This document shows, piece by piece, positions 6,801-13,032 of a stretch of 13,595 nucleotides of DNA. Position 1 is the first letter of the stretch, and every line of letters starts with the position of its first letter. A program made the position numbers and the translations under genes. Source of the DNA: Dunaliella salina (lineage: Eukaryota > Chlorophyta > Chlorophyceae > Chlamydomonadales > Dunaliellaceae); the NCBI GenBank assembly GCA_002284615.2, contig MU069597.1, positions 103,114 through 116,708 on the forward strand, in the 5' to 3' direction. The notes under the pieces are model-generated. The model was not told where the DNA came from. It did no database searches and worked only from the letters and a program-made list of their open reading frames with translations.

Positions 6801-9556
6801 AGCCAGGTGTGAACTGTACCGGGAAGAGTCAAACCTAGGGGCTCACGCCCCATGAACGGGGCTTCGCCAAAAGTGTCCTCCACTGTTCCATTGCAACCAG
6901 ATGCTCAAAAGTGATCACCACTGTAGGGAAACAGGACTATGGGGCCATGGCCTACCAGGCTGGGTCAGTAAAAAGCTTTGCTGCCTGAAGAGAGTGTGAA
7001 TATTGGAGTGTCCACTGCTGTATGGTGTTGTGTTGCATGTGATGTTGGCAAGCAAGAGGTGCATGTTATATGTCATTCCAGAGTAATAATGCTCCCCTTT
7101 CCAAAGGTGGGCACTGCATTGCGTGGACTGTGCAGACTGCCACCCCCTTTTCGTAATTATTTACTCATGCAAGCCTTCTAGGGCTTCCAAATGAAATAAC
7201 TTGACCTCAGCCCTTCTGTGTGTTGTCCTCAACAGGGACGTCTGACGTGCAAGAGCAAGAGGAGGTCCATCTTCATCAAGAAGCTCCGCACACCCCCTCC
7301 GGCCCAAAAAGCTCAGCCTCTGATGCTTCTGTGGGGGAATCAACGCAGCTGGTGGAGAAATCATGCGCGCACTCTTTAAGCTTTGATGTCACGGTGTCCA
7401 TGCTTTGGCCTCACATGGGCAACAGGTGATACTGCACTTGAAGCCAATTGTTCCCTCACGATCACTATTTCCTGCTGCCCAGCTCTGAGTACCTTCCTGG
7501 CAGCTTCTTCCTGCCACGTCAGCATGAGCTAAATAAGCTGGATGGGGGAAGTGCACAGCTGGTCGCTGTGCGACATGGGACTGCTGGTCACAACCTGTAG
7601 ATGAACATGCTGAATATACATTGCGTGATCAGTGCAGCTGGCAAGATCCAGGGAAAAGAAAGAACATAGGTGCTGCTAGGGTAGGAGTCAGAGCGCTTAC
7701 ACAAGGCATTTTGACACGCCGTTGATTTTTTTCCAAGGTTGGTCTGCCATACTCTCAGGCCAGGCGCTTGCAAACACTCAACCAGGCAAATGATTGTGAA
7801 GGTCTTAAGGTCTCTCCTGAAAATGCATTGGTTGGCCACCTTTTCATGAAGAGCAGCACCCGATCTACTTCTGGCCTTCTTAGCCTTGCTGTCTCAGTTA
7901 TTTTTTTGCTTGGACTTCCATACAGGAGCCCGCAGCTTGTGGTAATTTGCAACACCTCAGATCACTGGTAAGTGCAGAGAGTGAATGCATTTCATAGAGC
8001 GCTCATAAGTGTGGGCACATGACAGACAAGAAGCGCATGTATGCTGCATGCATGTATGAATATGAGACGTGTTGAATACCCTTGTGGTGAAGGCAATGAT
8101 TAAAAGCAATATAGTCGCTGCTTCGGAGTTTTCCTTTTCTTATTTTGCATCCCTGTTGAAAAAGTACTTGGACTGATGATGTACCTCCATATTCGTAAGT
8201 GCAGGCAAGTACGGACCACTCTAACCACGCTGGCTGAGTTGCAGCTTGAACTTCTCTCGAGCCTTATGCCGCAGCACGCCATAGAGGTGTGTCAACAGTT
8301 GTGTTGTCTGTTTCTTGATGTGTCCGATTCTCTGGCACCATACGCTTCAAAGAATGAAAACATGCCTTTCGCAATCATCCCACTTCATGGTAAACTTGAA
8401 ACTGATGAACCATTGAGAGTGATTCCGTAGGGCAAAAGCTAAGAGATTTGTCCCCCCAACAAGTGAGCACAGCTTCTTGCCTTGTACTGTTTTCGACTTG
8501 CTATGTTCACCCTGCAGGATGTTTGGTGTATTACACGTTTGTCTTTAAAAAAGGAGTTGCTTTGCCATGGTTTGCATTGGCGTGCTTGCATGAGCAGGTT
8601 CCCAGCTCAGTGCGCTGAAACTCAGAAAACTAGCTTGAAGCTGCCCGAATGAGCTGACCTTCCGCCTCTCAACGGGAGTACCTTTGCTTTCCTCATGAGC
8701 TACATGGTCTAGCATAGCGCGCTTCACTGCCTTGCTCTGCAGTTCCTGGCCACTGAGAGCTCGGAGGCGATCCCAGAACACGTTGGCCAGCTGGCGCGAG
8801 CACATAGAGGCGTGACCCTTCTGTTCATGGACATCGTTGGTTTCACCTCAATGTCAAAGGTATGTTACGCGCAACATTAGATCAGCGCATTTGGACGCAT
8901 CTACACAACGTCTTCATGAGCTATGAATTGGCTGGTACCCAAGATACTTAGCAGCTGTTTCATTGCTCCATTGGTGGTTTAGACTGTAAGCATATCTTGG
9001 GTTGCAGCTCAGTGGTTTTCGATGCTTTCCATTTTGCTGCATGCTCAGTTGCTTAGGACGATATGTGATTCATCATAAATGCTGCCAACACTTGCATGCC
9101 CTTTGCTGAACTGCTCCATTGGGAACTATCCGCATGCATCTTCAACAATAGGAATAGACATGGGCTGATGTACTCACAGGTAGCGCCTCTGCAAATGAAG
9201 TGCATATGTGATTGAGAATGTCAAGCTGTAGCAATGTCCCTCATTGCGATTTCTGTTTTTTCCTTTCTTTTTTGTCGTTGTACTTTCTCTCCACTATTAC
9301 ATTCTTGCTGCCAAACATGTGAACGGCTCACAGAAAAGGTGTACGCTCGTAACAACATGCATGCAGACCAATCATGGAGTATTCTTTGGTCGGGTTCTAT
9401 TTTAGCACTGCCATCATCTCAAGGCTCTGTTTTCAAGACTTCCACCTCTCTTCCTTTCCGCTTGCGCAGAATGTGAAGCCAGTCGATGTCATGGTGTTCC
9501 TTAACACGCTCTTCTCTCTCTTTGACAGACTCACTGACGTGCATGGTGTCCACAAG
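130..9556 (+). CDS. PAS-linked class III nucleotidyl (adenylyl/guanylyl) cyclase gene, ten visible exons, 3' part missing
   Basis: The gene model joins 130-828, 1554-1662, 2041-2328, 2690-2861, 4064-4142, 7236-7425, 7926-7967, 8205-8286, 8743-8859 and 9470-9556. Each intron begins GT and ends AG, and every junction preserves frame, for about 621 codons. Class III cyclases make cAMP or cGMP from ATP or GTP as dimers, using two metal ions. Seen directly: GVTLLFMDIVGFTSMSK, the first metal-binding block, and NVKPVDVMVFLNTLFSLFD, the following helix. Before these come a PAS-like C-terminal strand pair (VTVSMLWPHMGN, PQLVVICNTSD) and a linker ending LLSSLMPQHAIE. This order, PAS then helical linker then cyclase, is typical of the large chlorophyte cyclase families. 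No start codon, signal peptide, membrane segment or stop was identified. The second metal-binding Asp and the transition-state residues lie beyond the visible exons. The cyclase assignment is firm. The 5' exons are inferred. Confidence 0.7.
603..628 (+). repeat. (GCA)8 trinucleotide run coding polyalanine
   Basis: Eight GCA units in a row, followed by GCC, lie in frame in candidate exon 1 and give nine alanines. The whole surrounding stretch (about 555-660) is GCA/GCT-rich. Such runs vary in length by slippage and are common in chlorophyte coding sequence. Confidence 0.9.
829..1553 (+). other. Intron 1 (candidate), unannotated DNA
   Basis: The intron lies between a GTGAGT donor and a TGTGCAG acceptor. 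It holds a poly-T-AG at about 1285-1305 that looks like a strong acceptor, but no usable coding block follows it. It also holds a minus-strand open frame at 868-1146, listed separately. I see no other feature here. Confidence 0.35.
868..1146 (-). other. Unrecognised minus-strand open frame, 92 codons
   Basis: This ATG-initiated frame has a protein-like composition: Leu-rich amphipathic stretches (LPSLLLSLREGFPLRDKL) followed by His/Lys/Arg-rich sequence. I do not recognise it. It lies antisense inside candidate intron 1, so it could be a short antisense gene, a transposon remnant or chance. No introns or regulatory signals could be assigned. Confidence 0.2.
1554..1662 (+). CDS. Candidate exon 2: short linker
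   Basis: The exon is bounded by CATGTGCAG and the donor CAG|GTGAGC. In the frame that joins both neighbours it encodes about 35 residues including VRWSVSGESQATTPSYPH and RPCISNGSEQS, with no recognised domain. It starts with two bases and ends with two bases of split codons, matching exon 1 (A|GT) and exon 3 (AG|G). A second acceptor-like TTCCAG ends at 1629 and would give a shorter exon in the same frame. Another frame is also open, so the frame choice rests on phase alone. Confidence 0.4.
1663..2040 (+). other. Intron 2 (candidate)
   Basis: Donor GTGAGC, acceptor TTGCTTCCTCCCAGCAG. The 3' part (about 1971-2000) contains CTAAC-type branch-site-like words. I see no gene or repeat in it. Confidence 0.45.
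2041..2328 (+). CDS. Candidate exon 3: Ser/Pro/Arg-rich linker with basophilic kinase-like sites
   Basis: The exon has a strong acceptor (pyrimidine tract then CCCAGCAG) and a strong donor (CTCAT|GTGAGT). It encodes about 95 residues: Pro/Ser-rich at first, then acidic-Gly (KEDEGGGS), then a basic-serine segment (LRRSKSLSG and HSRRSSLL). RRSS fits the consensus of cAMP/cGMP-dependent kinases, which would allow feedback on a cyclase, but that is inference. It ends with AT, and exon 4 supplies G to complete a Met codon. No fold is recognised. Confidence 0.55.
2329..2689 (+). other. Intron 3 (candidate)
   Basis: Donor GTGAGT, acceptor CTTACTTTTAG. I see no other feature inside. Confidence 0.5.
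2690..2861 (+). CDS. Candidate exon 4: charged helical segment
   Basis: The exon encodes 57 residues plus a shared Met codon, beginning ESALEKTEIECGQFLDEAK and ending TVALLRSLSQQ. The sequence is charged, low in Gly/Pro and probably helical. It could be a linker or a divergent sensor segment. The acceptor TTTTAG is good, but the donor GTGCTC is weak. The end is phase 0, matching exon 5. The third-position G/C preference and mixed composition look like real coding sequence. Confidence 0.5.
3284..3309 (+). repeat. Short tandem duplication, GCATCGATGGGG twice
   Basis: Two adjacent copies of a roughly 15-bp unit containing the palindrome ATCGAT, separated by CT. It lies in candidate intron 4 and has no known function. 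Confidence 0.7.
3771..3826 (+). repeat. 3' fragment of the dimeric interspersed repeat
   Basis: TAGGGGCTCAA...ATGAATGGGGCCTGCCACAAAA matches the 3' tail of the repeat copies at 6606-6870 (+) and 11218-11512 (-), which end in a GGGGCT...CCCCATGAATGGGGCTT pattern. Only the tail is present, with TAGGGGCTCAA occurring twice. It looks 5'-truncated, as copies made by reverse transcription often are. Confidence 0.55.
4064..4142 (+). CDS. Candidate exon 5: short linker
   Basis: The exon encodes VNFAEKMSLASAHTGAGS followed by LQPVLSLPG, in frame with exon 4 (phase 0) and exon 6 (G|GG). The acceptor CCTGCACAG and donor CCCGG|GTAGGT are both good. No domain is recognised. The 3.1 kb intron after it is the longest in the model, so an extra exon could be missing there. 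Confidence 0.45.
4688..4701. repeat. 14-bp perfect palindrome
   Basis: CTCAGAATTCTGAG reads the same on both strands. A second palindrome, ACCAATTGGT, lies 10 bases further on at 4712-4721. Both are near the left arm of the inverted-arm element and may be binding or foldback sites, though this is untested. Confidence 0.7.
4962..5237 (+). CDS. Cys/His-rich zinc-finger-like protein fragment, probably transposon-derived
   Basis: The open frame has no ATG at its upstream end and is preceded by CTCTGCAG at 4972-4979, so it is probably an exon or a decayed fragment. It ends in TAG at 5235-5237. Seen: CPAVRC (C-x4-C), further Cys residues, CNDH, then CPHEGC, VWTYGMAAHY and H-x4-H before KHPEQPPPPPP, then a Lys/Glu-rich tail. 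The C-x4-C...H-x4-H arrangement with a VW(T/K)YxMxxH core resembles zinc-binding modules near algal and fungal mobile elements; that link is from general knowledge, not a search. It sits between the inverted arms, which supports an element origin. Confidence 0.5.
   Translation: MDNSLQCPAVRCGAYSTFSSKPCMKDRAACNDHPVECPHEGCKMVVWTYGMAAHYKAKHPEQPPPPPPFLEDSKEAKHMAKLKESVQQKSV
5413..5448 (+). other. G-quadruplex-capable tract
   Basis: Four G runs (5413-5417, 5423-5427, 5433-5435, 5443-5448) are separated by loops of 5, 5 and 7 bases, meeting the usual G3+N1-7 rule on the plus strand. The tract lies just inside the right arm of the inverted-arm element. A similar but weaker G-rich block lies near the left arm (about 4750-4773). 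Confidence 0.6.
6341..6556 (+). repeat. Diverged tandem duplication, unit about 105 bp
   Basis: Unit 1 (6341-6444) and unit 2 (6445-6556) both start GCCCTCTA. They share TGTAAACA, GTATGCTTA, GTTTGGTTAAG, AGCCCA and ACATGACCC, and both end near CCTGACAATA, in the same order with scattered substitutions. The layout points to an old local duplication in the large intron. No coding sense is seen. Confidence 0.8.
6606..6870 (+). repeat. Dimeric interspersed repeat, copy A
   Basis: Two related monomers, each starting TTTGCTT followed by a GCATGC-containing segment, begin at about 6606 and 6744. They are followed by GGGCGGGCCAGGGCAGCCAGG, a CCGGGAA block, and a tail in which GGGGCT, GCCCC, ATGAAC and GGGGC can pair. 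The same order occurs on the opposite strand at 11218-11512. No coding capacity is evident. It could be a SINE-like or MITE-like element. No target-site duplication or pol III B-box was found by eye. Confidence 0.65.
7236..7425 (+). CDS. Exon 6: acidic loop plus PAS-like beta strand
   Basis: Acceptor TCCTCAACAG, donor AACAG|GTGATA. The first two-thirds are a Glu/Gln/Ser-rich low-complexity segment (SDVQEQEEVHLHQEAP). The end, SLSFDVTVSMLWPHMGN, has the alternating hydrophobic pattern and 'xWP' turn of the last strands of a PAS fold in algal cyclases. It ends with AG, and exon 7 supplies G (Arg), joining directly to PQLVVICNTSD. Confidence 0.65.
7426..7925 (+). other. Intron 6
   Basis: Donor GTGATA. 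The acceptor is a long pyrimidine-rich stretch ending CTTCCATACAG at 7925. An open frame through its 3' half (from 7768) encodes a hydrophobic stretch, but that is explained by the T-rich acceptor region. Confidence 0.6.
7926..7967 (+). CDS. Exon 7: final PAS strand
   Basis: A 42-bp exon coding SPQLVVICNTSDHW once joined to its neighbours. The hydrophobic strand followed by a '(D/N)xT/S-D' turn is the hallmark end of the PAS fold next to the cyclase linker in chlorophyte cyclases (typically '...LVVxxDVT'). Strong acceptor CCATACAG and strong donor CTG|GTAAGT. It ends in TG, and exon 8 supplies G to make Trp. Confidence 0.75.
7968..8204 (+). other. Intron 7
   Basis: Donor GTAAGT, acceptor GTAAGTGCAG at 8195-8204. 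It contains TGCATGCATGTATG around 8042-8057. Nothing else is seen. Confidence 0.7.
8205..8286 (+). CDS. Exon 8: signalling helix between PAS and cyclase domains
   Basis: Encodes QVRTTLTTLAELQLELLSSL followed by MPQHAIE. The helical, Leu-heptad 'LxELQLxLLxxLMPxHAIE' segment is the standard coiled linker just before class III catalytic domains (compare 'LLxxMLPxxV' in receptor cyclases). In dimeric cyclases it passes the sensor signal to the catalytic core. The donor ATAGAG|GTGTGT is phase 0, matching exon 9. Confidence 0.85.
8287..8742 (+). other. Intron 8
   Basis: Donor GTGTGT, acceptor CTTGCTCTGCAG. A minus-strand frame at 8545-8805 spans its 3' half and runs into exon 9. It is treated as a chance antisense frame. 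Confidence 0.8.
8743..8859 (+). CDS. Exon 9: start of class III cyclase catalytic domain, metal-binding motif
   Basis: 39 codons, phase 0 at both ends: FLATESSEAIPEHVGQLARA, then HRG and VTLLFMDIVGFTSMSK. The FMDIVGFT block is the first catalytic signature of class III nucleotidyl cyclases. Its Asp binds the two catalytic metal ions, and the block forms beta-1 and the start of helix 1. The sequence is intact. The acceptor CTCTGCAG and donor TCAAAG|GTATGT are both strong. This exon is the firmest evidence for the gene's identity. Confidence 0.93.
8860..9469 (+). other. Intron 9
   Basis: Donor GTATGT, acceptor CCGCTTGCGCAG. A TC-rich stretch at about 9245-9310 lies in its middle. I see no gene or repeat in it. 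Confidence 0.85.
9470..9556 (+). CDS. Exon 10: cyclase catalytic domain, helix after the metal-binding motif
   Basis: 29 codons, phase 0: NVKPVDVMVFLNTLFSLFDR then LTDVHGVHK. This matches the class III pattern 'P..VM.(F/L)LN.LF..FD.L....GV.KV(E/K)T.GD'. The exon stops exactly at the Lys before the V-(E/K)-T-x-G-D block, so both the base-selecting residue (usually Glu for GTP, Lys for ATP) and the second metal-binding Asp belong to the next exon. Donor CACAAG|GTAGGC. Confidence 0.92.
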
Positions 9557-10359
9557 GTAGGCTTGCAGGAGATTTCTGGGGGATCTTGAAGCCAATTTTT
9601 CTTGTGTACTATTTTAAGCAGCCACAGGACAGAAGACAAGTATTAACTGAGTACTGCAAGGTAAGGTGCAGCATGTGCTCTGTGTGCTGTGGCTGTCCTT
9701 GAATAAGCAAGTTGGCTGCCTGTGTCAGCTGACAGTTGCTTTCGCTCTGCCAGCAGACCAGCTTTGCATTTGCTACACGCAAAAAGTTGTAGGCAAGGAA
9801 CACTTTCTAACTATGGGAAATATCCATAAAAAATCAGGCGGAACATCATCCAGTTGAATTATGCATCAGAACTCAACTTTTGAATTGTCACCTCATCTTG
9901 ATCTGGCCACACCTCAGAAATGGCCCAGAACCAAAACTGCCAGGACCTGATTCCAGAAAAAGTGGGTCCTGGTGCCTCAAGACTGGAAGTGTGAGGACCT
10001 GATCCTCAGAAGACAGTGACAAAATTAAGTGTCATGGATCTGGGACATCCAGATACTAATGTGACCATCACACTCTGGCGCAGGTTGTGAATGGAAACCT
10101 GGAGGGTTCTGTCCTAGGGATGCAGATGACAGGTGTCTAATCAAACGAGAAAAGTGCAACAGAATCGATGCTCAGATGCAACATAGAAAGTCTTGGGGGC
10201 TGACACTCTGAGGAGGCTGGATTATCCCTTCTGCAGGCCTGTGTGTGAATGGCTACTGCCCACTGGATATGGACACTCATCAGTCCAATGTGTGCATGCC
10301 CAAGGAGCTTGCTCAGAGCCAGTGCTCTGCTTCATACTCAAGCTGCCACGCACGGCTGC

Positions 10360-10986
10360 TCAGAAGTTGCTGTCCATTTTGCACAGCGCCTTTCCCTTCC
10401 AATCCCTGCTATCCTGCACTCTCATTTGCGCATTCCACCATGAAGTAGTGCCTCGATGCTCCCGCTGCCGCCGCCGCTGCTGCTGCTGCACCTTCATCTG
10501 CTGAACCTTCTCTTGCTGCTCTTCCTCCAGTTTCAATAGCACTAGCACGTGCAGGCTCTTGCCCACACACCTTCTCTGCTGGTAAGGTGCGCCCTGTAGT
10601 GCAGGCAGAGGCATGCCGCCCCACACACTTTGCAGGCCCTTGAGCAGGTTGCTCAGCTGCTGCATGTCTGCCTCGCTTTCAAACGCAATTCCTTCTAACA
10701 TCCCTGCTTGATATGTCTAAAGCTCAGCATCTCAACGTAGGTCTTGACCATAAGGGCACTTGGCCATTTGAACTTTTCTCTGGACCACAGCTTGCAAGTA
10801 CTGGGTGTAGCCATTGTGCTCATTGATGCGCGCCTGTTTGACAATGGCTGAGCCATCGCTGGCAACCAGCTGGCAAAGTTGGAAGGTGACAGCTGCACAT
10901 GCCAGGTGGGCGTGAAGTGCTTCAGTGACAGGGAGCGGGCACAATAGAGTTTTTAACAGCCAGTTGAGGCAGCTCAGCTGTTGCAT
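10360..10986 (-). pseudogene. Broken protein-coding fragment, unknown family
   Basis: Three minus-strand segments in different frames read like consecutive pieces of one protein. The first (10986 to about 10732) includes VTFQLCQLVASDGSAIVKQA and INEHNGYTQYLQAVVQRK. A short bridge follows, YVEMLSFRHIKQG. The third (10701 to 10360) includes LEGIAFESEADMQQLSNLL, then a Glu/Gln/Lys/Arg-rich tail with QQQQRRRQRE and a stop after KMDSNF. The gaps between pieces are too short for introns, so frameshifts are the simplest explanation. Codons favour G or C at the third position. I do not recognise the family. It could be a retrotransposed gene copy or an element's structural protein. Confidence 0.4.
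10462..10504. repeat. GCC/GCT-rich trinucleotide run
   Basis: A run of CTGCCGCCGCCGCTGCTGCTGC type lies inside the minus-strand frame, where it codes the Gln4-Arg3 stretch. It is prone to slippage. Confidence 0.75.
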
Positions 10987-11217
10987 GAAGAGGAATGAAA
11001 GCGATCAAGGCATGCTGACTGAGCCCAAGAAGATGCATGGGAAAAGCAGCGGAGGAAAGCTTGTGCTCGTTTGCTTTGAATTTGAAGATTGTGAGGGATC
11101 CGAACACCTCCCTGGTGAGGTCGATTCATGGACAGTTTCCTTTGGTCACAAGCTTGGGAACCTTGCTAGTTAGGATACCTTTCTTTAACGCATGCAGCCT
11201 TCAGCTTGCATAGGCTA

Positions 11218-11512
11218 CATTTTTAGCAAAGCCCCATGAATGGGGCGTAAGCCCCTAGCGTTGCCTGTTTCCCGGTAAAAATCACCCCTGGCTGCCCCGG
11301 CCCGCCCATCGCCCTCCTGCCCTGAAACTTGACATGCATGCCAAGCAAAAAGTCTCATGCAGCACTGCAGTGTCACTTTACTGAGAGAGAAGCCCAGCGC
11401 AAAGAGTTCTGGAACACCCCTGTCTGGTAGCTGAGCAGAAGATGGCCAGCATGGCCCGCCAAGCGCACCCCCCGCCCTGATACTTGACGAGCAGGCCAAG
11501 CAAACTATCCGT
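11218..11512 (-). repeat. Dimeric interspersed repeat, copy B
   Basis: Read on the minus strand it begins near TTTGCTTGGCCTGCTCGTC (11486-11504 region) and has a second monomer starting TTTGCTTGGCATGCATGTC (11331-11349 region). It continues with GGGCGGGCCGGGGCAGCCAGG and ends TAGGGGCTTACGCCCC then ATTCATGGGGCTTTGCTAAAA. Order and content match copy A at 6606-6870 in the opposite orientation. The monomer offset is about 155 bp here and about 138 bp in copy A. No protein is coded. Confidence 0.7.
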
Positions 11513-12078
11513 CAAAACATACGGGGTTGTGTGGCCGGGCGGTGCAGCGGGTGGTGCCATCGAAAATGCCATCAAAAGTAGGGTAGCCACGGAGAAGCTG
11601 AACTTAATCGTCAACGCTCTCGCTGCTCGGTTGCTCATTTCGACCCAAACACTTCATAATGTAAATTTGTGTGTAAATATTTGCAAAGGATGATGTTGCT
11701 GTCTTCCTAGCACTCATTGACCAATGATGCAATGATGTACATTGCGACTTGAAGGGTGCTCGCATAGAAGTTCGCTCATGCGTTGTGGAGCAAAACCTGC
11801 ATCCCTGCCCTGCTGTGTGGATGAAAGGGCCTCTGGAGCACAGCCTGCTGTTGAGAGTGTAAGACAGGGTGCAAGTGAGCAAGGCTGGAAAATACCGCAA
11901 GCGTGGCTTTCTCATGGGTATCCATGCATGCATGAACAAGGCATGCAGTGCTGCGCAGGTAGTTATGTTGAGGAGTGGTGTGTCTGTGGTGCACGGCCCT
12001 TCTGCTCCAGGTCAAGGAGAAGGTGTGCGAGAGGGGGTCAGCTCGCATGGCTCGAATTCAGCATTGGCCGCGTATACT

Positions 12079-12478
12079 AGAATGCATGCAGCCAACATCA
12101 TGCAGGATGGAATGCATTGGCGTGAAGTGGAATGCATGCAGCAATCATGATGCAGAATGTATGCAGCAATCTTTGTGCATAATGCACAACCACAGCATGC
12201 AGCAATGGGCGCAGCAATGCATGCAGTAATTCACGCAGCAATCTTGGTGCATAATGTATGCAGCGATCTTTGTGCAAAGTGCGCAAACATAGCATGCAGC
12301 ACTGCATGCAGTAATCCATACAGCAAAGCACAAAGCTATGAATGTATTGATGCATGCAGCAATGGATGCAGTAATGCACGCAGCAATATGCAGATCCATG
12401 AACGCAGTAATGCGCACAGCAATATGCAAAGCCGGGCATGCAGCAATGCATGCTGCAGTGCACACGGCAATGCACAAA
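12079..12478 (+). repeat. TGCATGCAGCAA-type minisatellite with higher-order units
   Basis: About 400 bp of degenerate units based on (A)TGCATGCAGCA, with variants ATGCAGTAAT and GCGCAGCAAT. A longer block, starting TATGCAGC(A/G)ATCTTTGTGCA and ending GCATGCAGTAAT, occurs at about 12161-12230 and again at about 12257-12315. The units contain the self-complementary TGCATGCA. Open frames on both strands here (Cys/Ser/Asn/His-rich) follow from the repeat and are not credible genes. Confidence 0.85.
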
Positions 12479-12665
12479 GGTCAAGCTTTCACACTGATGC
12501 ATGGCTTGCCCTGGTAGGTGTAGACAGATCAAGTGACAAGCTAACAGGTTTGCTAAGTCTCATAAGCCCCAAGCATACTTCAATTCTAGAAAGGTTTCGG
12601 ATAAAGAACAAGCCAGGCAGCTTTGGTTTTGATCGTTGCTCACATTGCTGAACAAGGCTACAAGG

Positions 12666-12854
12666 TTACAAGGAAAAAGGAAGCCTCCAGTCAAAACGAC
12701 TGACTGCTAGCCTGTTCATAAAAAATGAGGAGTCAGTCACATTGCTGGCAAGCCACAGCCGCACATCAGTCTCACGCTGTGCACGTTTATAGCCAGAGTT
12801 CCTCCCAAGCTTGCCTACAAGCCTGGAGGAGTCAAACAATTCTCCCATGAGCAC
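12666..12854 (-). other. Unrecognised minus-strand open frame, 62 codons
   Basis: The frame includes MGELFDSSRLVGKLGRNSG, then KRAQRETDVRLWLASNV and a stop after WRLPFSL. Its mixed, non-repetitive composition looks more protein-like than the surrounding frames, but it is short and unrecognised. It could be a remnant of a mobile-element protein. Evidence is weak. Confidence 0.2.
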
Positions 12855-12954
12855 ATCAAACTGTGGCGCTGCGTCCTGTTGGGCTGATATCCCAGGTTGT
12901 TCATGCCTCGTGGGACCAAATTCTTCAAGCGCAGCAAGTCAAGGCAGCAGCGTG

Positions 12955-12956
<2 letters not shown>

Positions 12957-13031
<75 letters not shown>
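12957..13031. repeat. (TG)37 perfect microsatellite
   Basis: 75 bases of uninterrupted TG, ended by TCATTGC. It can adopt left-handed DNA and is likely length-polymorphic. A second, interrupted TG tract lies at the very start of the window. Confidence 0.98.

Positions 13032-13032
<1 letters not shown>

Larger units (their letters stand above)
4143..7235 (+). other. Intron 5 (candidate, 3.1 kb), repeat-rich
   Basis: Donor GTAGGT, acceptor GTCCTCAACAG. It holds a mobile-element-like structure with inverted arms and a zinc-finger-like frame, a tandem duplication and one dimeric repeat copy, each listed separately. Between about 5520 and 6340 several overlapping plus-strand frames are open, including 5944-6249. 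None has a recognisable product, and none carried a sensor-domain exon I could identify. Confidence 0.45.

Noticed and set aside
7768..7967. Open frame with a hydrophobic stretch (VSVIFLLGLPY) that could be a membrane segment
   Set aside because: The hydrophobic run is the T-rich acceptor tract of intron 6. The downstream PAS strand is explained by exon 7 alone.
8545..8805. Minus-strand 86-codon frame that reads like a protein
   Set aside because: Its end lies antisense to exon 9, whose plus-strand cyclase motif is secure. The rest lies in intron 8. Kept only as a shadow frame.
9557..9589. Read-through of exon 10 into VGLQEISGGS then stop
   Set aside because: It does not match the family continuation V-[E/K]-T-x-G-D, and a good donor (GTAGGC) sits at the boundary.
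12098..12651. Open frames on both strands over the minisatellite, 110-164 codons
   Set aside because: They consist of repeated Cys/Ser/Asn/Ala or Cys/His/Met words produced by TGCATGCAG units that lack stops in most frames. Both strands are open at once, as expected of a repeat.
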